Shown here: positions 43,461-52,578 of the stretch, one piece after another
Layout of the letters: each line of letters opens with the position of its first letter
How positions within the stretch are numbered: the stretch's first letter is position 1
Assembly: GCF_001682865.1 (NCBI RefSeq)
Contig: NZ_MAQX01000001.1
Span: forward strand, 868,001-932,000
Source of the DNA: Bacillus sp. FJAT-26390
GTDB lineage: Bacteria; Bacillota; Bacilli; Paenibacillales; Paenibacillaceae
Length of the DNA stretch: 64,000 bases
Reading direction: 5' to 3'
Made by a program: the position numbers and the translations under genes
Notes under the pieces: model-generated
Seen by the model: only the letters and a program-made list of their open reading frames with translations
The model's database searches: none
Told to the model about the DNA's origin: nothing

Positions 43461-44708
43461 TTGAAATTACGAAATCAAATATTGGGCGGAACTATCATTC
43501 TTTCTTTATTATCCGGGGGTTCCGTTTCTGCATACGCGTCAATTCAGAACCTGTCGACAGGAAAAACGGGAGCTCAAACGTATGCACAGAATCATTCAGC
43601 TCAAAATAAGGAAACAATCGCTAAAATCGTGGATATTACCAATCTGCGTAAAGGGCCGGGCCTTGAATATGAGGTTGTAGCCAAGGCGAAGGCTGGCGCA
43701 ACCTATCCGATTGTTGGCTCGAAGGGAGAATGGTACAAAGTATCTCTTTCTAGCGGCGGCACGGCTTATGTTGCGAATTGGGTAGTGGAAACCATAGAGA
43801 GCAACAGCAGCCAATCTGCCAATAATGGACAAAAGCCGGAAAATGTGAATCAGCCGAGCACTGATCAAGATAAGGCAGCCATAGTAAACATCGTGGACAC
43901 GACTAATTTGCGCAAAGGGCCGGGGACGGATTATGAAATTGTTTCCAAGGCGCGGGCAGGTGAATCGTTTCTTGTAGTCGGAATAGATGGAGATTGGTAT
44001 CAAGTAACGTTGCCAAGCGGAGGAACCGCTTACGTTGCCAATTGGGTCGTGAACACAGGGGTTTCCAAACAAAGCGGCAGCAAAGTGTACATCTATCATA
44101 CGCATAATAGGGAGTCTTGGAAGAATGTATCTGGCAGTACAAAAGGGACCTCCGTCGATGATCCGAAAGTGAACATTACACTTGTAGGCAAGAAGCTCGC
44201 AGAGAACCTGCAGAAAAAAGGAATATCTTCCATTGTTGAAGAAACCGATATTGCTGAGAGGCTGAACGAACAGAAACTAAGCTACACGAAAGCCTACAGT
44301 GAATCGCGTAAAGCAGTAGACAAGGCGATGAAGTCTAATGCTTCCCTGACTTATTTCTTCGATATTCATCGAGATGCAGATGTTCCGCGCAATAAAACAA
44401 CGGTTGTCATTAACGGTAAAACTTATGCGCGCATTATGTTTGTCATAGGAGACGCGAACCCCGCCCACAAAGAAAACAAAAAGTTCGCGGAATCGTTAGA
44501 CGCTTTATTAAACAAGAAGTATCCGGGCATATCAAGGGGAGTTCTGATGAAAAGCGCCCATCAAGGAAATGCCGAATACAACCAGTCTGTTTCTAACGGA
44601 AGCCTGCTTCTGGAATTCGGGGGAGTGAACAATACGCTGGAAGAGAATCTCCAAACAGCAGAGGCTTTCGCTGACGTATTTGCAGAGTTTTATAAATCAA
44701 TTAAATGA
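43461..44708 (+). CDS. SpoIIP-family protein with two SH3 domains
   Basis: 415 residues, TTG start after GGAGGAAAG. Signal peptide at about 1-27. Bacterial SH3 domains at about 53-112 and 139-200, each with NLRKGPG and ending GGTAYVANWVV. The SpoIIP catalytic domain follows from about 208 (YIYHTHNRESW; FFDIHRDADVPR; GVLMKSAHQGNAEYNQ; LLLEFGGVNNTLEE). SpoIIP enzymes cleave peptidoglycan as amidase and endopeptidase. The extra SH3 domains suggest a secreted wall hydrolase that is a paralog of the sporulation enzyme. Confidence 0.85.
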   Translation: MKLRNQILGGTIILSLLSGGSVSAYASIQNLSTGKTGAQTYAQNHSAQNKETIAKIVDITNLRKGPGLEYEVVAKAKAGATYPIVGSKGEWYKVSLSSGGTAYVANWVVETIESNSSQSANNGQKPENVNQPSTDQDKAAIVNIVDTTNLRKGPGTDYEIVSKARAGESFLVVGIDGDWYQVTLPSGGTAYVANWVVNTGVSKQSGSKVYIYHTHNRESWKNVSGSTKGTSVDDPKVNITLVGKKLAENLQKKGISSIVEETDIAERLNEQKLSYTKAYSESRKAVDKAMKSNASLTYFFDIHRDADVPRNKTTVVINGKTYARIMFVIGDANPAHKENKKFAESLDALLNKKYPGISRGVLMKSAHQGNAEYNQSVSNGSLLLEFGGVNNTLEENLQTAEAFADVFAEFYKSIK

Positions 44709-44713
44709 ACAAG

Positions 44714-45005
44714 TTAAGCCGCCAGTCGTCGGAAATCAACCGGCGACTGGTTATTTCGTTTCGTTTGAATGCGAGTTAAGTTATAGTAATTCATGCAGTC
44801 TCGAACGGTCTGTTCAACGATTGAAGTCGTTGTACACGTGAGACCTTCGAGGTAGAACGTTTCAGGCTTTAGTGTGGAATGGAACGATGTTGCTCACTCT
44901 TGTTGCCAACGCAAAAACACCTCCAAGGTTATCTCCATATCTTACGACAGGGTTGCATTCACTTGAAGATGTTTTGATTCGTCTCTCGTTATGGGGTCAG
45001 TCCCG
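44714..45005 (-). pseudogene. IS3-family (IS150-like) transposase remnant
   Basis: On the minus strand the segment 44714-44888 reads FHSTLKPETFYLEGL, then SIVEQTVRDCMNYYNLTRIQ and NNQSPVDFRRLAA-stop, the typical IS3 transposase C-terminus. An in-frame stop precedes FHST. Near 44993-45004 GGGGTCAGTCCC resembles an IS3-type terminal repeat, suggesting a left end. Most of the transposase and the right end are missing. No gene was found elsewhere in 44709-45048. Confidence 0.65.
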
Positions 45006-45048
45006 CTCGAACCGTGTACTTATCATCCTTTTTCTTCTTTTGACGCTT

Positions 45049-46896
45049 CTATTTCACTCGCGTTGAAACCCGTTGATTCATTTCCACGAGCATCGCTTTA
45101 TAATCCGCTGATGCCGTATATTTACTTATGAAGTTCGTCCAATCCTCAATAGTGGACTCGCCCATAATTACTTTAAGCTTAAGCTGCTCCAGCTCGCGAT
45201 TAAACTCGACATACTGTCCCGTTTGCAATAGGCTGCTGGCTTCAGGCAGGGAAGTGTTTGAATAAGAAATCTTCTTCCACGACTTAATGGCAGCTTCGTA
45301 CTCACTCCGAATTGCTGCAGGGAGCGAATCCAAGCTGCTATTGCGCTTTAGCATATCGCTTTGACCAAATAAACTGTTTACTGCTTGTTGATCAGGCAGC
45401 TGCCAGTCTTTAAGCGTATCCCAACCGCCGGATTCCGTCTTTTCAATCCCGTGATCGAGCCAAGCCAATATTTGCTTCGCACCCAGCTTCGAGTTTTTGG
45501 AAACGATATAAGTTCCATTGCCTTGGGTATTCCAAGGTGCGATTGGCACGCTTGTTGAAGAAGCTTTAACCGTCGTCAGCGGCAGCCAAACGGAATCATC
45601 ACCTGTTAGAGCAGCAGCTTCGTTTATGTTTAACGCTGCAAGTCCTGCTTTATTGCTGCGCAGCCTGTCGCTTACTTGTTGCATTGACACTGCCGCAAAC
45701 TCCTTGTCCAGCAGACCATCCTTGAAAGCACGAGCTAACCATTGAAGCGCTTGCGTCTCTTCCGTACTTACAGCATAATCAATGACCTTGCCATCCTTTA
45801 TAGTAAAGCGAGCAGGGTTGCCTGTAAAAGCATGCTCTACCCACGATAAAGTTCCAAGTCCAAATTCGTTCGTGTAACCAGTCAGACCGATTGTATCATG
45901 CTTACCATTGCCATCAGGATCCTGTGAGGTGAACCGCTTTAGCACCTCATATAATTCTTCCATCGTTTGCGGTTGTATTAGCCCCAGCTTATCCAGCCAA
46001 TCCTTGCGGATTGCAGGGAAGGAAGCGTTATGGGGATCGCCCGGCCGGGGCACGCCGTAAATTTTTCCGTCGATTACCCTGCTTCCCGGAGCGGTAAGCG
46101 CCAGCTCCTTCAGCCTTGGGTAGTCTTCCAAATCTTTAGTTAAATCTATGGAGAAGCTTGACATCAGCTCATCTTGAAAAACGTAAGGATCCTCAAGCAG
46201 CATCAGCGCAGTAGGATCTCCGGCTGCAATCATGACCATCGTCTTCTGGCGGTAATACTCCGGCCCTACTTGAACAAAATCAACGTCCAGTTTAAAGGTT
46301 TGCTTCATATACTCCAGCATTTTCAAAGGGGATTCCGCTAAACCATTATCTATCTTGGTCATTACGCTGAATCTTGGCAGAGCCAGAGGATCGGTAACGA
46401 TTGCGTATCGATTCGCTGCATCCCATGTGACGCGAAGTCCGCTGGCTTCTGCCGCTAAGCGAAGCGGAATCCATAATACTTGTTGGTCAATGAAAGAGGC
46501 AGCAGGCGGTCCTGTTATCTTCTTGCCGTTAATCTCTGCTTGAGCAAGGCCAGCCCAGAAGACGAGCGTCGGTTTATTCTCTTGTTCTGCTACGAGCTTT
46601 CGTTCATCAGCCTGCCATTTCGTTTTATAACCTAACCCTTCAAGCAGCGCTTTGCCTGGTACCATAATCGTTCCCTTGATAAAACGCGGCGGCAGGGGAA
46701 ACGAGATCGGCAGATTCAGAAAGATTACATTTGCTGATGTATCTTGAAGCGCTTGGTTGGCAGCAAGAGGGGTCAGGTTTTTCCGGGTCGTTTGGTCCTC
46801 TGCTGATACCGGAATCGAATTCAGCAAAGTTGCGGCAAGTGCTACGGTCATTCCGGCTATTGTTGATCTTCGAAACTTAAATCGAATCATAAACAC
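45049..46896 (-). CDS. Fusion of copper-amine-oxidase-like stalk domain and ABC solute-binding domain
   Basis: 615 residues; a start at 46890 (MIRFKFRRS) is equally possible. Signal peptide about 8-32 without a lipobox. Residues about 55-170 match the Cu-amine-oxidase N-terminal-like domain common in Paenibacillus surface proteins (FIKGTIMVPGKALLEGLGYK; LWIPLRLAAEASG). Residues 175-610 are an LplA-type solute-binding fold (IDGKIYGVPRPGDPHNASF; DPDGNGKHDTIGLTGY). No transporter genes adjoin, so it may be a cell-surface carbohydrate sensor rather than transporter component. Confidence 0.8.
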   Translation of the reverse strand: MFMIRFKFRRSTIAGMTVALAATLLNSIPVSAEDQTTRKNLTPLAANQALQDTSANVIFLNLPISFPLPPRFIKGTIMVPGKALLEGLGYKTKWQADERKLVAEQENKPTLVFWAGLAQAEINGKKITGPPAASFIDQQVLWIPLRLAAEASGLRVTWDAANRYAIVTDPLALPRFSVMTKIDNGLAESPLKMLEYMKQTFKLDVDFVQVGPEYYRQKTMVMIAAGDPTALMLLEDPYVFQDELMSSFSIDLTKDLEDYPRLKELALTAPGSRVIDGKIYGVPRPGDPHNASFPAIRKDWLDKLGLIQPQTMEELYEVLKRFTSQDPDGNGKHDTIGLTGYTNEFGLGTLSWVEHAFTGNPARFTIKDGKVIDYAVSTEETQALQWLARAFKDGLLDKEFAAVSMQQVSDRLRSNKAGLAALNINEAAALTGDDSVWLPLTTVKASSTSVPIAPWNTQGNGTYIVSKNSKLGAKQILAWLDHGIEKTESGGWDTLKDWQLPDQQAVNSLFGQSDMLKRNSSLDSLPAAIRSEYEAAIKSWKKISYSNTSLPEASSLLQTGQYVEFNRELEQLKLKVIMGESTIEDWTNFISKYTASADYKAMLVEMNQRVSTRVK

Positions 46897-47072
46897 CTAC
46901 TTTCCCAAATTTGGCAACAACTACTAGACGCAAATGCGAAGGAAAGGTTTCGAAAAAAACCGTTTTTCAAAAAAACGCTTTCAAATAATATTTCGTGCAG
47001 GTAATATACGTTTGAAACAGAATATTTAAAAATTCGATAGATTTATAAATAGAGGTTAGGAGAGGTTATCAC

Positions 47073-47696
47073 TTGAAAAAAACGACCCTTTACTTAACAA
47101 GACATGGCCAAACGGAGTGGAATGTAGCACATCGATTACAGGGGCATAAGAACTCGCCATTGACTCCGCTTGGGTTGCTGCATGCCGCATGGTTAGCGGA
47201 ATCCATGAGCAGCATTCAATTGGATATCATTTATAGCAGTTCGAGTGAGAGAACGCTGCAGACAGCAGAAATTTTAAGAAATAAGAGAGATATAGCTATA
47301 CTTCCAGAGCAAGATTTGAGAGAAATTAATATGGGCTGCTGGGAGGGCGAAGTGAAAGACAACGTGGAGGCGGCATTCCCTGAAGATTATTCAGCTTTTT
47401 GGCAAACACCACATTTATTTAAGCCAAATAACGGCGGCGAATCCTTTTATGATTTGCAAAACCGGGTGCTTCCTAAGCTTAGGGAGATTATTGAAAGCAA
47501 TGAAGGGAAAAACATATTAATTGTTACACACGCTGCCACATTGAAGCTCATCATGACTCATTTTAGCGGAAAGCCGCTATCGGAAGTTTGGACACCGCCG
47601 ATTGTTGATTCCACAGCGCTTTGCAAAGTCATAATCAAGGGTGATCAAACGATTATTGAGCTGCACGGTGATACCTCTCATTACAAAGATAATTAA
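47073..47696 (+). CDS. Histidine phosphatase (phosphoglycerate-mutase-like)
   Basis: 207 residues, TTG start after AGGAGAGG. Catalytic LTRHGQTEWN near residue 8-17, with the partner His in IVTHAATLKLI. Typical of broad-specificity or cobalamin/sugar-phosphate phosphatases; substrate not assignable. Its stop lies in the first copy of an intergenic repeat. Confidence 0.9.
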   Translation: MKKTTLYLTRHGQTEWNVAHRLQGHKNSPLTPLGLLHAAWLAESMSSIQLDIIYSSSSERTLQTAEILRNKRDIAILPEQDLREINMGCWEGEVKDNVEAAFPEDYSAFWQTPHLFKPNNGGESFYDLQNRVLPKLREIIESNEGKNILIVTHAATLKLIMTHFSGKPLSEVWTPPIVDSTALCKVIIKGDQTIIELHGDTSHYKDN

Positions 47697-47827
47697 CAGG
47701 AAAAACTACCGTTAATTTACGAAAATAGGGAGGGAAATCGGGGTTAACTGGAAAAACTCCTGTTAATTTTTTGAATTTGGCTCTATTTCGCTGAATGAGC
47801 TCCGATTAACGGGAGATTTTCCTGCTA
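47693..47827. repeat. Intergenic palindromic repeat element
   Basis: A unit like TTAACAGGAAAAACTACCG followed by TTAAT occurs at 47693-47716, again in direct orientation at 47744-47767, and inverted at 47805-47827 (about 20 of 23 bases). The outer copies make the 135-bp block an imperfect palindrome. It looks like a dispersed Paenibacillus-type intergenic repeat. A degenerate fourth copy lies near 47868. Confidence 0.55.
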
Positions 47828-47901
47828 GATGGTCTACGAGCCTTCCTTGCGGAAAATTAGATGGAGCATTTCCTGTTAAATGTTCGAAAGATGCAGCACA
47901 T

Positions 47902-47938
47902 ACGAGCCCTAGAAGCGATTCTAAGGCTCGTTTGTGTC
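47902..47938. terminator. Terminator-like hairpin
   Basis: Stem ACGAGCCCTAGAA/TTCTAAGGCTCGT (one mismatch), loop GCGA, then TTGTGT. It lies 20 bp past the stop of the minus-strand 47958 gene. Confidence 0.6.
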
Positions 47939-47957
47939 TCCTTATTTCTGGATAGTT

Positions 47958-48908
47958 CTAGGTTTCCAGCAATATTTCACCGGTTCGCGTTAAATCATAG
48001 CCTGAAATGGCTTGAAGCTCCTTCTTGAAATCATCGGATCTAAGAATTTGGAGCAACGATTGAATCCAAGCTTGATTGCTCGCGGTCTTCAGCATAACCA
48101 GGTCATAACGTTCCTTAATCAATGGAATAAAATCAATATTTCCTACGATCGAAGCTGCTTTCTCAATGCCAATGCCAACATCTGCTTCGCCTGCTGCCAC
48201 TTTGGATGCAACGCCAAGATGGTTGCTTTGCTCCTGTTCGTAGCCCTCAAGCTGATCCGGCTTCAAGCCATGCAAGCGGAGCTGTTCGTCCAGCAGGACA
48301 CGAGCGCCGGAGCCTTTCTCCCGATTGGAGATCCGCAAGCCTTCGGTGCCCAAATCAGACCAACCATGCAGCTTCAAAGGATTGCCTTGCTTAACGTAAA
48401 AGCCTGCATTTCTGGCTAGCAAATTGACGACAATGTAGGAAGAGCCTATAAGCAGCTTTTTGATATAAGGGAGATTGTATTCACCCGTGTCACCGTCAAG
48501 CAAATGCGTGCTGACGATGTCGGATTCTCCTCGGTACATGGAGATCAAGCTGTCAAGGCTGCCGACATATGCGCGCAGCGGCCTAATCCCGTCCGTCTTT
48601 TTCTCCATATATTTTGCCAGTATATCAAGGCTGAGATCTTGACCTGTAATGACGAGGGGGCGAAGCCCGGAGAACGATGCTTGTCCATGGGTGAGCGCCG
48701 GAGAATCGGTTAGTGTTGGGCGTTCGTTTAATTGAATGCCCTTGTTCCGCTGCTTGTAAGCTTCCAGATCTGCTGGGTCTACTCGCATTTGTTTGCCTAC
48801 GCGGTAAGAGGGCAGCTCGCCTTTTTTTATGAGATCATAGACGGTCAGTTTGGATATTTTCAGCAGCTTGGCAATTTCTTCGGTCGTATATGAGACATCG
48901 CTGGACAT
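47958..48908 (-). CDS. Excisionase-type HTH regulator with PBP-like ligand domain
   Basis: 316 residues. An excisionase/MerR-like HTH at 5-58 (YTTEEIAKLLKISKLTVYDL) is joined to a periplasmic-binding-protein-like domain (ISNREKGSGARVLLDEQLR; VAAGEADVGIGIE). This combination is found beside molybdate transporters. It diverges from modA-modB and probably senses molybdate, replacing ModE. The ligand is inferred from context. Confidence 0.85.
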   Translation of the reverse strand: MSSDVSYTTEEIAKLLKISKLTVYDLIKKGELPSYRVGKQMRVDPADLEAYKQRNKGIQLNERPTLTDSPALTHGQASFSGLRPLVITGQDLSLDILAKYMEKKTDGIRPLRAYVGSLDSLISMYRGESDIVSTHLLDGDTGEYNLPYIKKLLIGSSYIVVNLLARNAGFYVKQGNPLKLHGWSDLGTEGLRISNREKGSGARVLLDEQLRLHGLKPDQLEGYEQEQSNHLGVASKVAAGEADVGIGIEKAASIVGNIDFIPLIKERYDLVMLKTASNQAWIQSLLQILRSDDFKKELQAISGYDLTRTGEILLET

Positions 48909-49029
48909 GATGCTCCTCCTTCATATAAGTACAAGCCGTTATGTTATTTTTTTATTGTATCATAATAGGATGTGTACGTTCTGTTAAATAGATTTACAAA
49001 AGAATTGAACTGTATATATAATTTAATTC

Positions 49030-49049
49030 AGATATATCTATTTATATCT
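49030..49049. promoter_or_regulatory. Inverted repeat upstream of modA
   Basis: AGATAT (49030-49035) and ATATCT (49044-49049), 8 bp apart, 25 bp before the modA start. A candidate site for the divergent HTH-PBP regulator. Confidence 0.4.
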
Positions 49050-49073
49050 AAACATAACTCAGGAGGATCGATC

Positions 49074-49937
49074 ATGTTTAAAATGATTAAAGGTTATATG
49101 TTTTTGTTCATCGTAGTTGCAATGGCTTTGGTGTTCGCAGGCTGCGGAGCCGCAGAAAATACGAAACCAAGTACAAATACAAACGCGAGTACAGACGCCC
49201 CGGCACAGGGCACAACTGAGCCTAGCACGGAGCCGTTAGAAACGGTAGAGCTGACGATCTCTGCAGCGGCGAGCTTGACTGACGCGTTAACGGAAATCCA
49301 AACGGCTTATCAGGCTAACAATCCGAACATACAGCTAAGCTTTAACTTTGGCGCATCCGGCGCATTGCAGCAGCAAATTGAGCAAGGAGCGCCTGCTGAT
49401 TTGTTCCTGTCGGCAGCCGTTAAGAACATGACAGCACTTGTAGACAAACAGCTCATTGATACAAACGAACAAGTGAATTTACTGAAGAATGAGCTTGTCG
49501 TTGTTATTCCAGCTGACGGCAAGACGGCGATTGAAAATGTAAACGATCTAACGAAAGCAGAAGTAAAAACAGTTGCGATCGGCATTCCGGAAAGCGTGCC
49601 CGCCGGCAACTATGCCAAGGAAGCGCTGACCAAAGCAAAGCTGTGGGACACGCTGCAGGCCAAATCGGTGCAAGCGAAGGATGTAAGACAGGTTTTGCAA
49701 TATGTTGAAACCGGAAATGCCGATGCAGGCTTTGTATACAAAACAGACGCTCTAACATCCGATAAAGTTAAGCTCGCTTTTGCCGTTGATGCTTCAACCT
49801 ACAAAACGATTCAATACCCGATTGGAATCGTAAAGGCTTCGAAACACACCAAAGAAGCCAAAGATTTTTATACGTATTTGCAAACGCAGGAAGCGCTTGA
49901 CGTATTTATCAAATATGGCTTTTCCGTTCCTAATTAA
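49074..49937 (+). CDS. modA: Molybdate ABC transporter substrate-binding lipoprotein
   Basis: 287 residues from the ATG at 49074, after AGGAGG; the earlier in-frame start at 48972 would bury the signal. Signal peptide with lipobox FAGC. ModA pattern: TISAAASLTDALTEIQ, NFGASGALQQQIEQGAPADLF, GNADAGFVYKTDA. Binds molybdate or tungstate outside the membrane. Followed after 2 bp by modB. Confidence 0.93.
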   Translation: MFKMIKGYMFLFIVVAMALVFAGCGAAENTKPSTNTNASTDAPAQGTTEPSTEPLETVELTISAAASLTDALTEIQTAYQANNPNIQLSFNFGASGALQQQIEQGAPADLFLSAAVKNMTALVDKQLIDTNEQVNLLKNELVVVIPADGKTAIENVNDLTKAEVKTVAIGIPESVPAGNYAKEALTKAKLWDTLQAKSVQAKDVRQVLQYVETGNADAGFVYKTDALTSDKVKLAFAVDASTYKTIQYPIGIVKASKHTKEAKDFYTYLQTQEALDVFIKYGFSVPN

Positions 49938-49939
49938 TA

Positions 49940-50608
49940 GTGGCATTCATGAACTGGGATGATTTTTGGCTGCCAATCCGGCTTTCCTTACAGATCGCCT
50001 TGCTATCAAGCATAGTGGTTATTCTGCTCGGTGTGGCAGTCTCGTGGTGGATGTCCCGCCGCAGATTCAAAGGGAAAGTTATACTTGAAACGTTATTTAT
50101 GCTGCCGCTGGTGCTTCCGCCTACAGTAGTCGGTTTTTTGCTGTTAGTGCTACTAGGGCGGAGAAGCTTTATTGGAAAATGGATTGAATGGTTGTTTGCA
50201 GCGCCTATTGTTTTCACTTGGTGGGCGGCAGTAGTGGCCTCCATCGTGGTATCCTTTCCGCTTGTCTATCAAACGATGAAGGTAGGCTTCGCTTCCGTTG
50301 ATCGGAATTTAGAGGATGCAGGCCGATCGATGGGGGCAAATGAGTGGGGCGTATTTAGGTATATTACGCTTCCGTTAGCTTTCCGCTCGCTCATCTCCGC
50401 CTACATGCTTGGTTTTGCGCGAGGTCTTGGCGAGTTTGGCGCTACGCTGATGATTGCGGGGAATATACCAGGCAGGACACAGACGATTCCCACAGCTATC
50501 TACGTAGCCGTCGATTCTGGAAATACCGCAATGGCTTGGGCGTGGACATGCGCGATCATTTTGATCTCTTTTTTATTGCTATTGCTTACAGGTCGGAAGA
50601 GCGCTTAA
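49940..50608 (+). CDS. modB: Molybdate ABC transporter permease
   Basis: 222 residues, GTG at 49940 or ATG at 49949; no clear ribosome site, so translation is probably coupled to modA. Five to six membrane helices and the permease loop EDAGRSMGANEWGVFRYITLPLAF. No modC ATPase follows, as with B. subtilis yvgL-yvgM. Confidence 0.92.
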   Translation: MAFMNWDDFWLPIRLSLQIALLSSIVVILLGVAVSWWMSRRRFKGKVILETLFMLPLVLPPTVVGFLLLVLLGRRSFIGKWIEWLFAAPIVFTWWAAVVASIVVSFPLVYQTMKVGFASVDRNLEDAGRSMGANEWGVFRYITLPLAFRSLISAYMLGFARGLGEFGATLMIAGNIPGRTQTIPTAIYVAVDSGNTAMAWAWTCAIILISFLLLLLTGRKSA

Positions 50609-50946
50609 GTGATCTATTTATTCATAACCAGCGGCAGTTTGGGATTTGAAAATAATCTTCCAGCTTGCTGCTGTTTTATTGTAACGAGTCGCATATGATG
50701 AATCCGTCCTCCCAGCGATGATCCGCTTGATCCAATCGGTCCAATGAATGCAAATGATTTCGTTAACTACACAGGATTATCGGATCGTGTTCTTCTTCGA
50801 ATCGGGGGAGAATGGGCATAACTAAGGCCGCTGACATCCGTTGGGATTATGTACAGGGCGATTCAATCGGAACAAAAGTGGGACAAAAAGCATCCCACGA
50901 CGTGTACATCGACATGGAAGGCAGAAAGACAGCTGGTGAGAGCAGC
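50609..50946. other. Intergenic region with gene relics
   Basis: No intact gene. A 25-codon frame at 50744-50821 (MNANDFVNYTGLSDRVLLRI) reads like a protein fragment but has no recognisable family. Confidence 0.35.
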
Positions 50947-51790
50947 ATGTTCGACATCCTTCTACCGGAGCAAAATGAACTACCCATATATCAACAGCTT
51001 TACTTTAAAATTAGAAATCAAATCAGATTTGGGAGCATTCCCGATGGGACAAAGCTACCGTCTGTTCGTACTTTGCGGTTACAGCTCAATATCAGCAAAA
51101 CGCCGATAGAAACAGCCTATCAAATGTTAACGCTGAAGGTTATTTGATACGCAAGCCGCGTTCTGGACTGTACGTGATTAATCCTCATGCGCCTATAACC
51201 GCACAGGCTAACGTTCCAATTGGCAAGGGGAGGTCTACCGGAGCTCCGACATTGCCACTGCTATCAACAATGCTGAAGGAAGCTCTTGAAGCTGATCATA
51301 GCTTGGTAGGAAAATATGGTGATCCTCAGGGTGAATATGATCTGCGCGCTGCCTTGTCCGAATATTTGCTGCATGCAAGAGGCGTTAATGCCGAGCCAGA
51401 GCAAATCGTTATCGGGTCGGGGATAGCATACAGCATCGGAATCTAATTATTGGGTACGACATTATCCCAATCCCGCTAAGTGAAGAGGGGCTTTCACTTA
51501 ACGAGTTGGAGGCATGAAGTATTGTTTGCTCCTTCGCGCGTAGAGCAGTGGGCGATGCAATCCTTTTTAGAGCGAGGGCATTTGTATCGGCATATACGGA
51601 AAGCTCGGAGCTTATATCGCAAGAGGCATCAGCATTTAGTCGCTTTGATCCAAGACCAATTGGGTGATCATGTCGAGATCACGGGTCAGAATGCAGGTCT
51701 TCACTGGAATCCCTTTGTTAAAAAGGGTGTAGTCCATGGACTAAAACCATGTACACAAAGACGAATCGAAGGACGCAAACCGTTCTTTTA
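50947..51790 (+). pseudogene. Decayed MocR/GntR-type regulator (HTH plus aminotransferase)
   Basis: The N-terminal GntR HTH is clear (LPIYQQLYFKIRNQIRFGSI, PSVRTLRLQLNISKTPIETA). It breaks at 51147 and resumes in another frame (IRKPRSGLYVINPH; LVGKYGDPQGEYDLRAAL; EPEQIVIGSG). It then jumps over the PLP-lysine region to the aminotransferase end (VEQWAMQSFLERGHLYRHIR; RHQHLVALIQDQLGDH). At least two frame changes and a large internal deletion, including the catalytic core, make it inactive. Confidence 0.8.
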
Positions 51791-52299
51791 ATTCTTGAAG
51801 CATAACGGCCTGATATTCGTTTCCGTCCCGATAGAGCTCGCCGATCTACCGGTAAACTTGATTTATATTGTCCTGATAATCTGGGTGCTGCTTATCGGGG
51901 TGATTTTTCTTGAACTGATCCATGACGGCTTGTATGTAAGCAGGCCGCGCCCCCCCAGCTATCCACAACATCGCCATTCATTTTCATTAAAATCGCGATG
52001 GGCTGCGCTCGGCCTCCATCTGTCAGAAAGTGATCCATCGTATCCAAATGTTCTTCCATTAGCAATACTTCAGTCGAAATCCGGCTTTGCTCCATCACTC
52101 GAAACAATACAGGAACATTCCAGATAACATCCGGGCACCAATCCGTACAAAGAATCAAACAATAGAGATCGAACCGGTCACTATAGGATGAAAAAAACAG
52201 CTTCTCCTCTTCATTTAACCATTTGAATTTTTCGTAATTGGCGGTACATTGCTCTTTGGTATTTGGAATACCGCTTAACGCCATTACCCGAATCTGCAT
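51741..52299 (-). pseudogene. Decayed thioredoxin-family protein
   Basis: Reads MQIRVMALSGIPNTKEQCTA to VVDSWGG with a thioredoxin-like CTDWCPDVIWNVPVLF. At a run of seven C (51950-51956, plus strand) the frame shifts. The continuation RPAYIQAVMDQFKKNHPDKQ is in another frame and is cut by an in-frame TAG before IGELYRDGNEYQAVML. The gene overlaps the 3' end of the MocR relic tail to tail. Confidence 0.7.
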
Positions 52300-52578
52300 G
52301 CCATCCTAGAACTGCTTGGGGGATATGCCTTGGCCTATTTTATGTTTTAAGTTTAAGCGTTTTTCCATTTGGTCACGCAACCCTTCGTTAGATTAGGTGT
52401 ACTGTGAATATAAATCAAATCTGACCATCTATAAATGGTCAGTTTCATCAATTTTGACCATGACAGATGGATAATGCCGATTAGATGAGCAGCATACCTA
52501 TGATACAAAAAAAGGAAAAGCTCTGTGTTTAAAGAATATTGGTATTAACGTTTTAATATCGATGAGAGGAGCAGGAGT

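Noticed and set aside
44722-44750. Hairpin after the SpoIIP-like gene as its terminator
   Set aside because: The sequence codes for the C-terminus of the IS3 transposase remnant and has no good T run, so termination is incidental at best.
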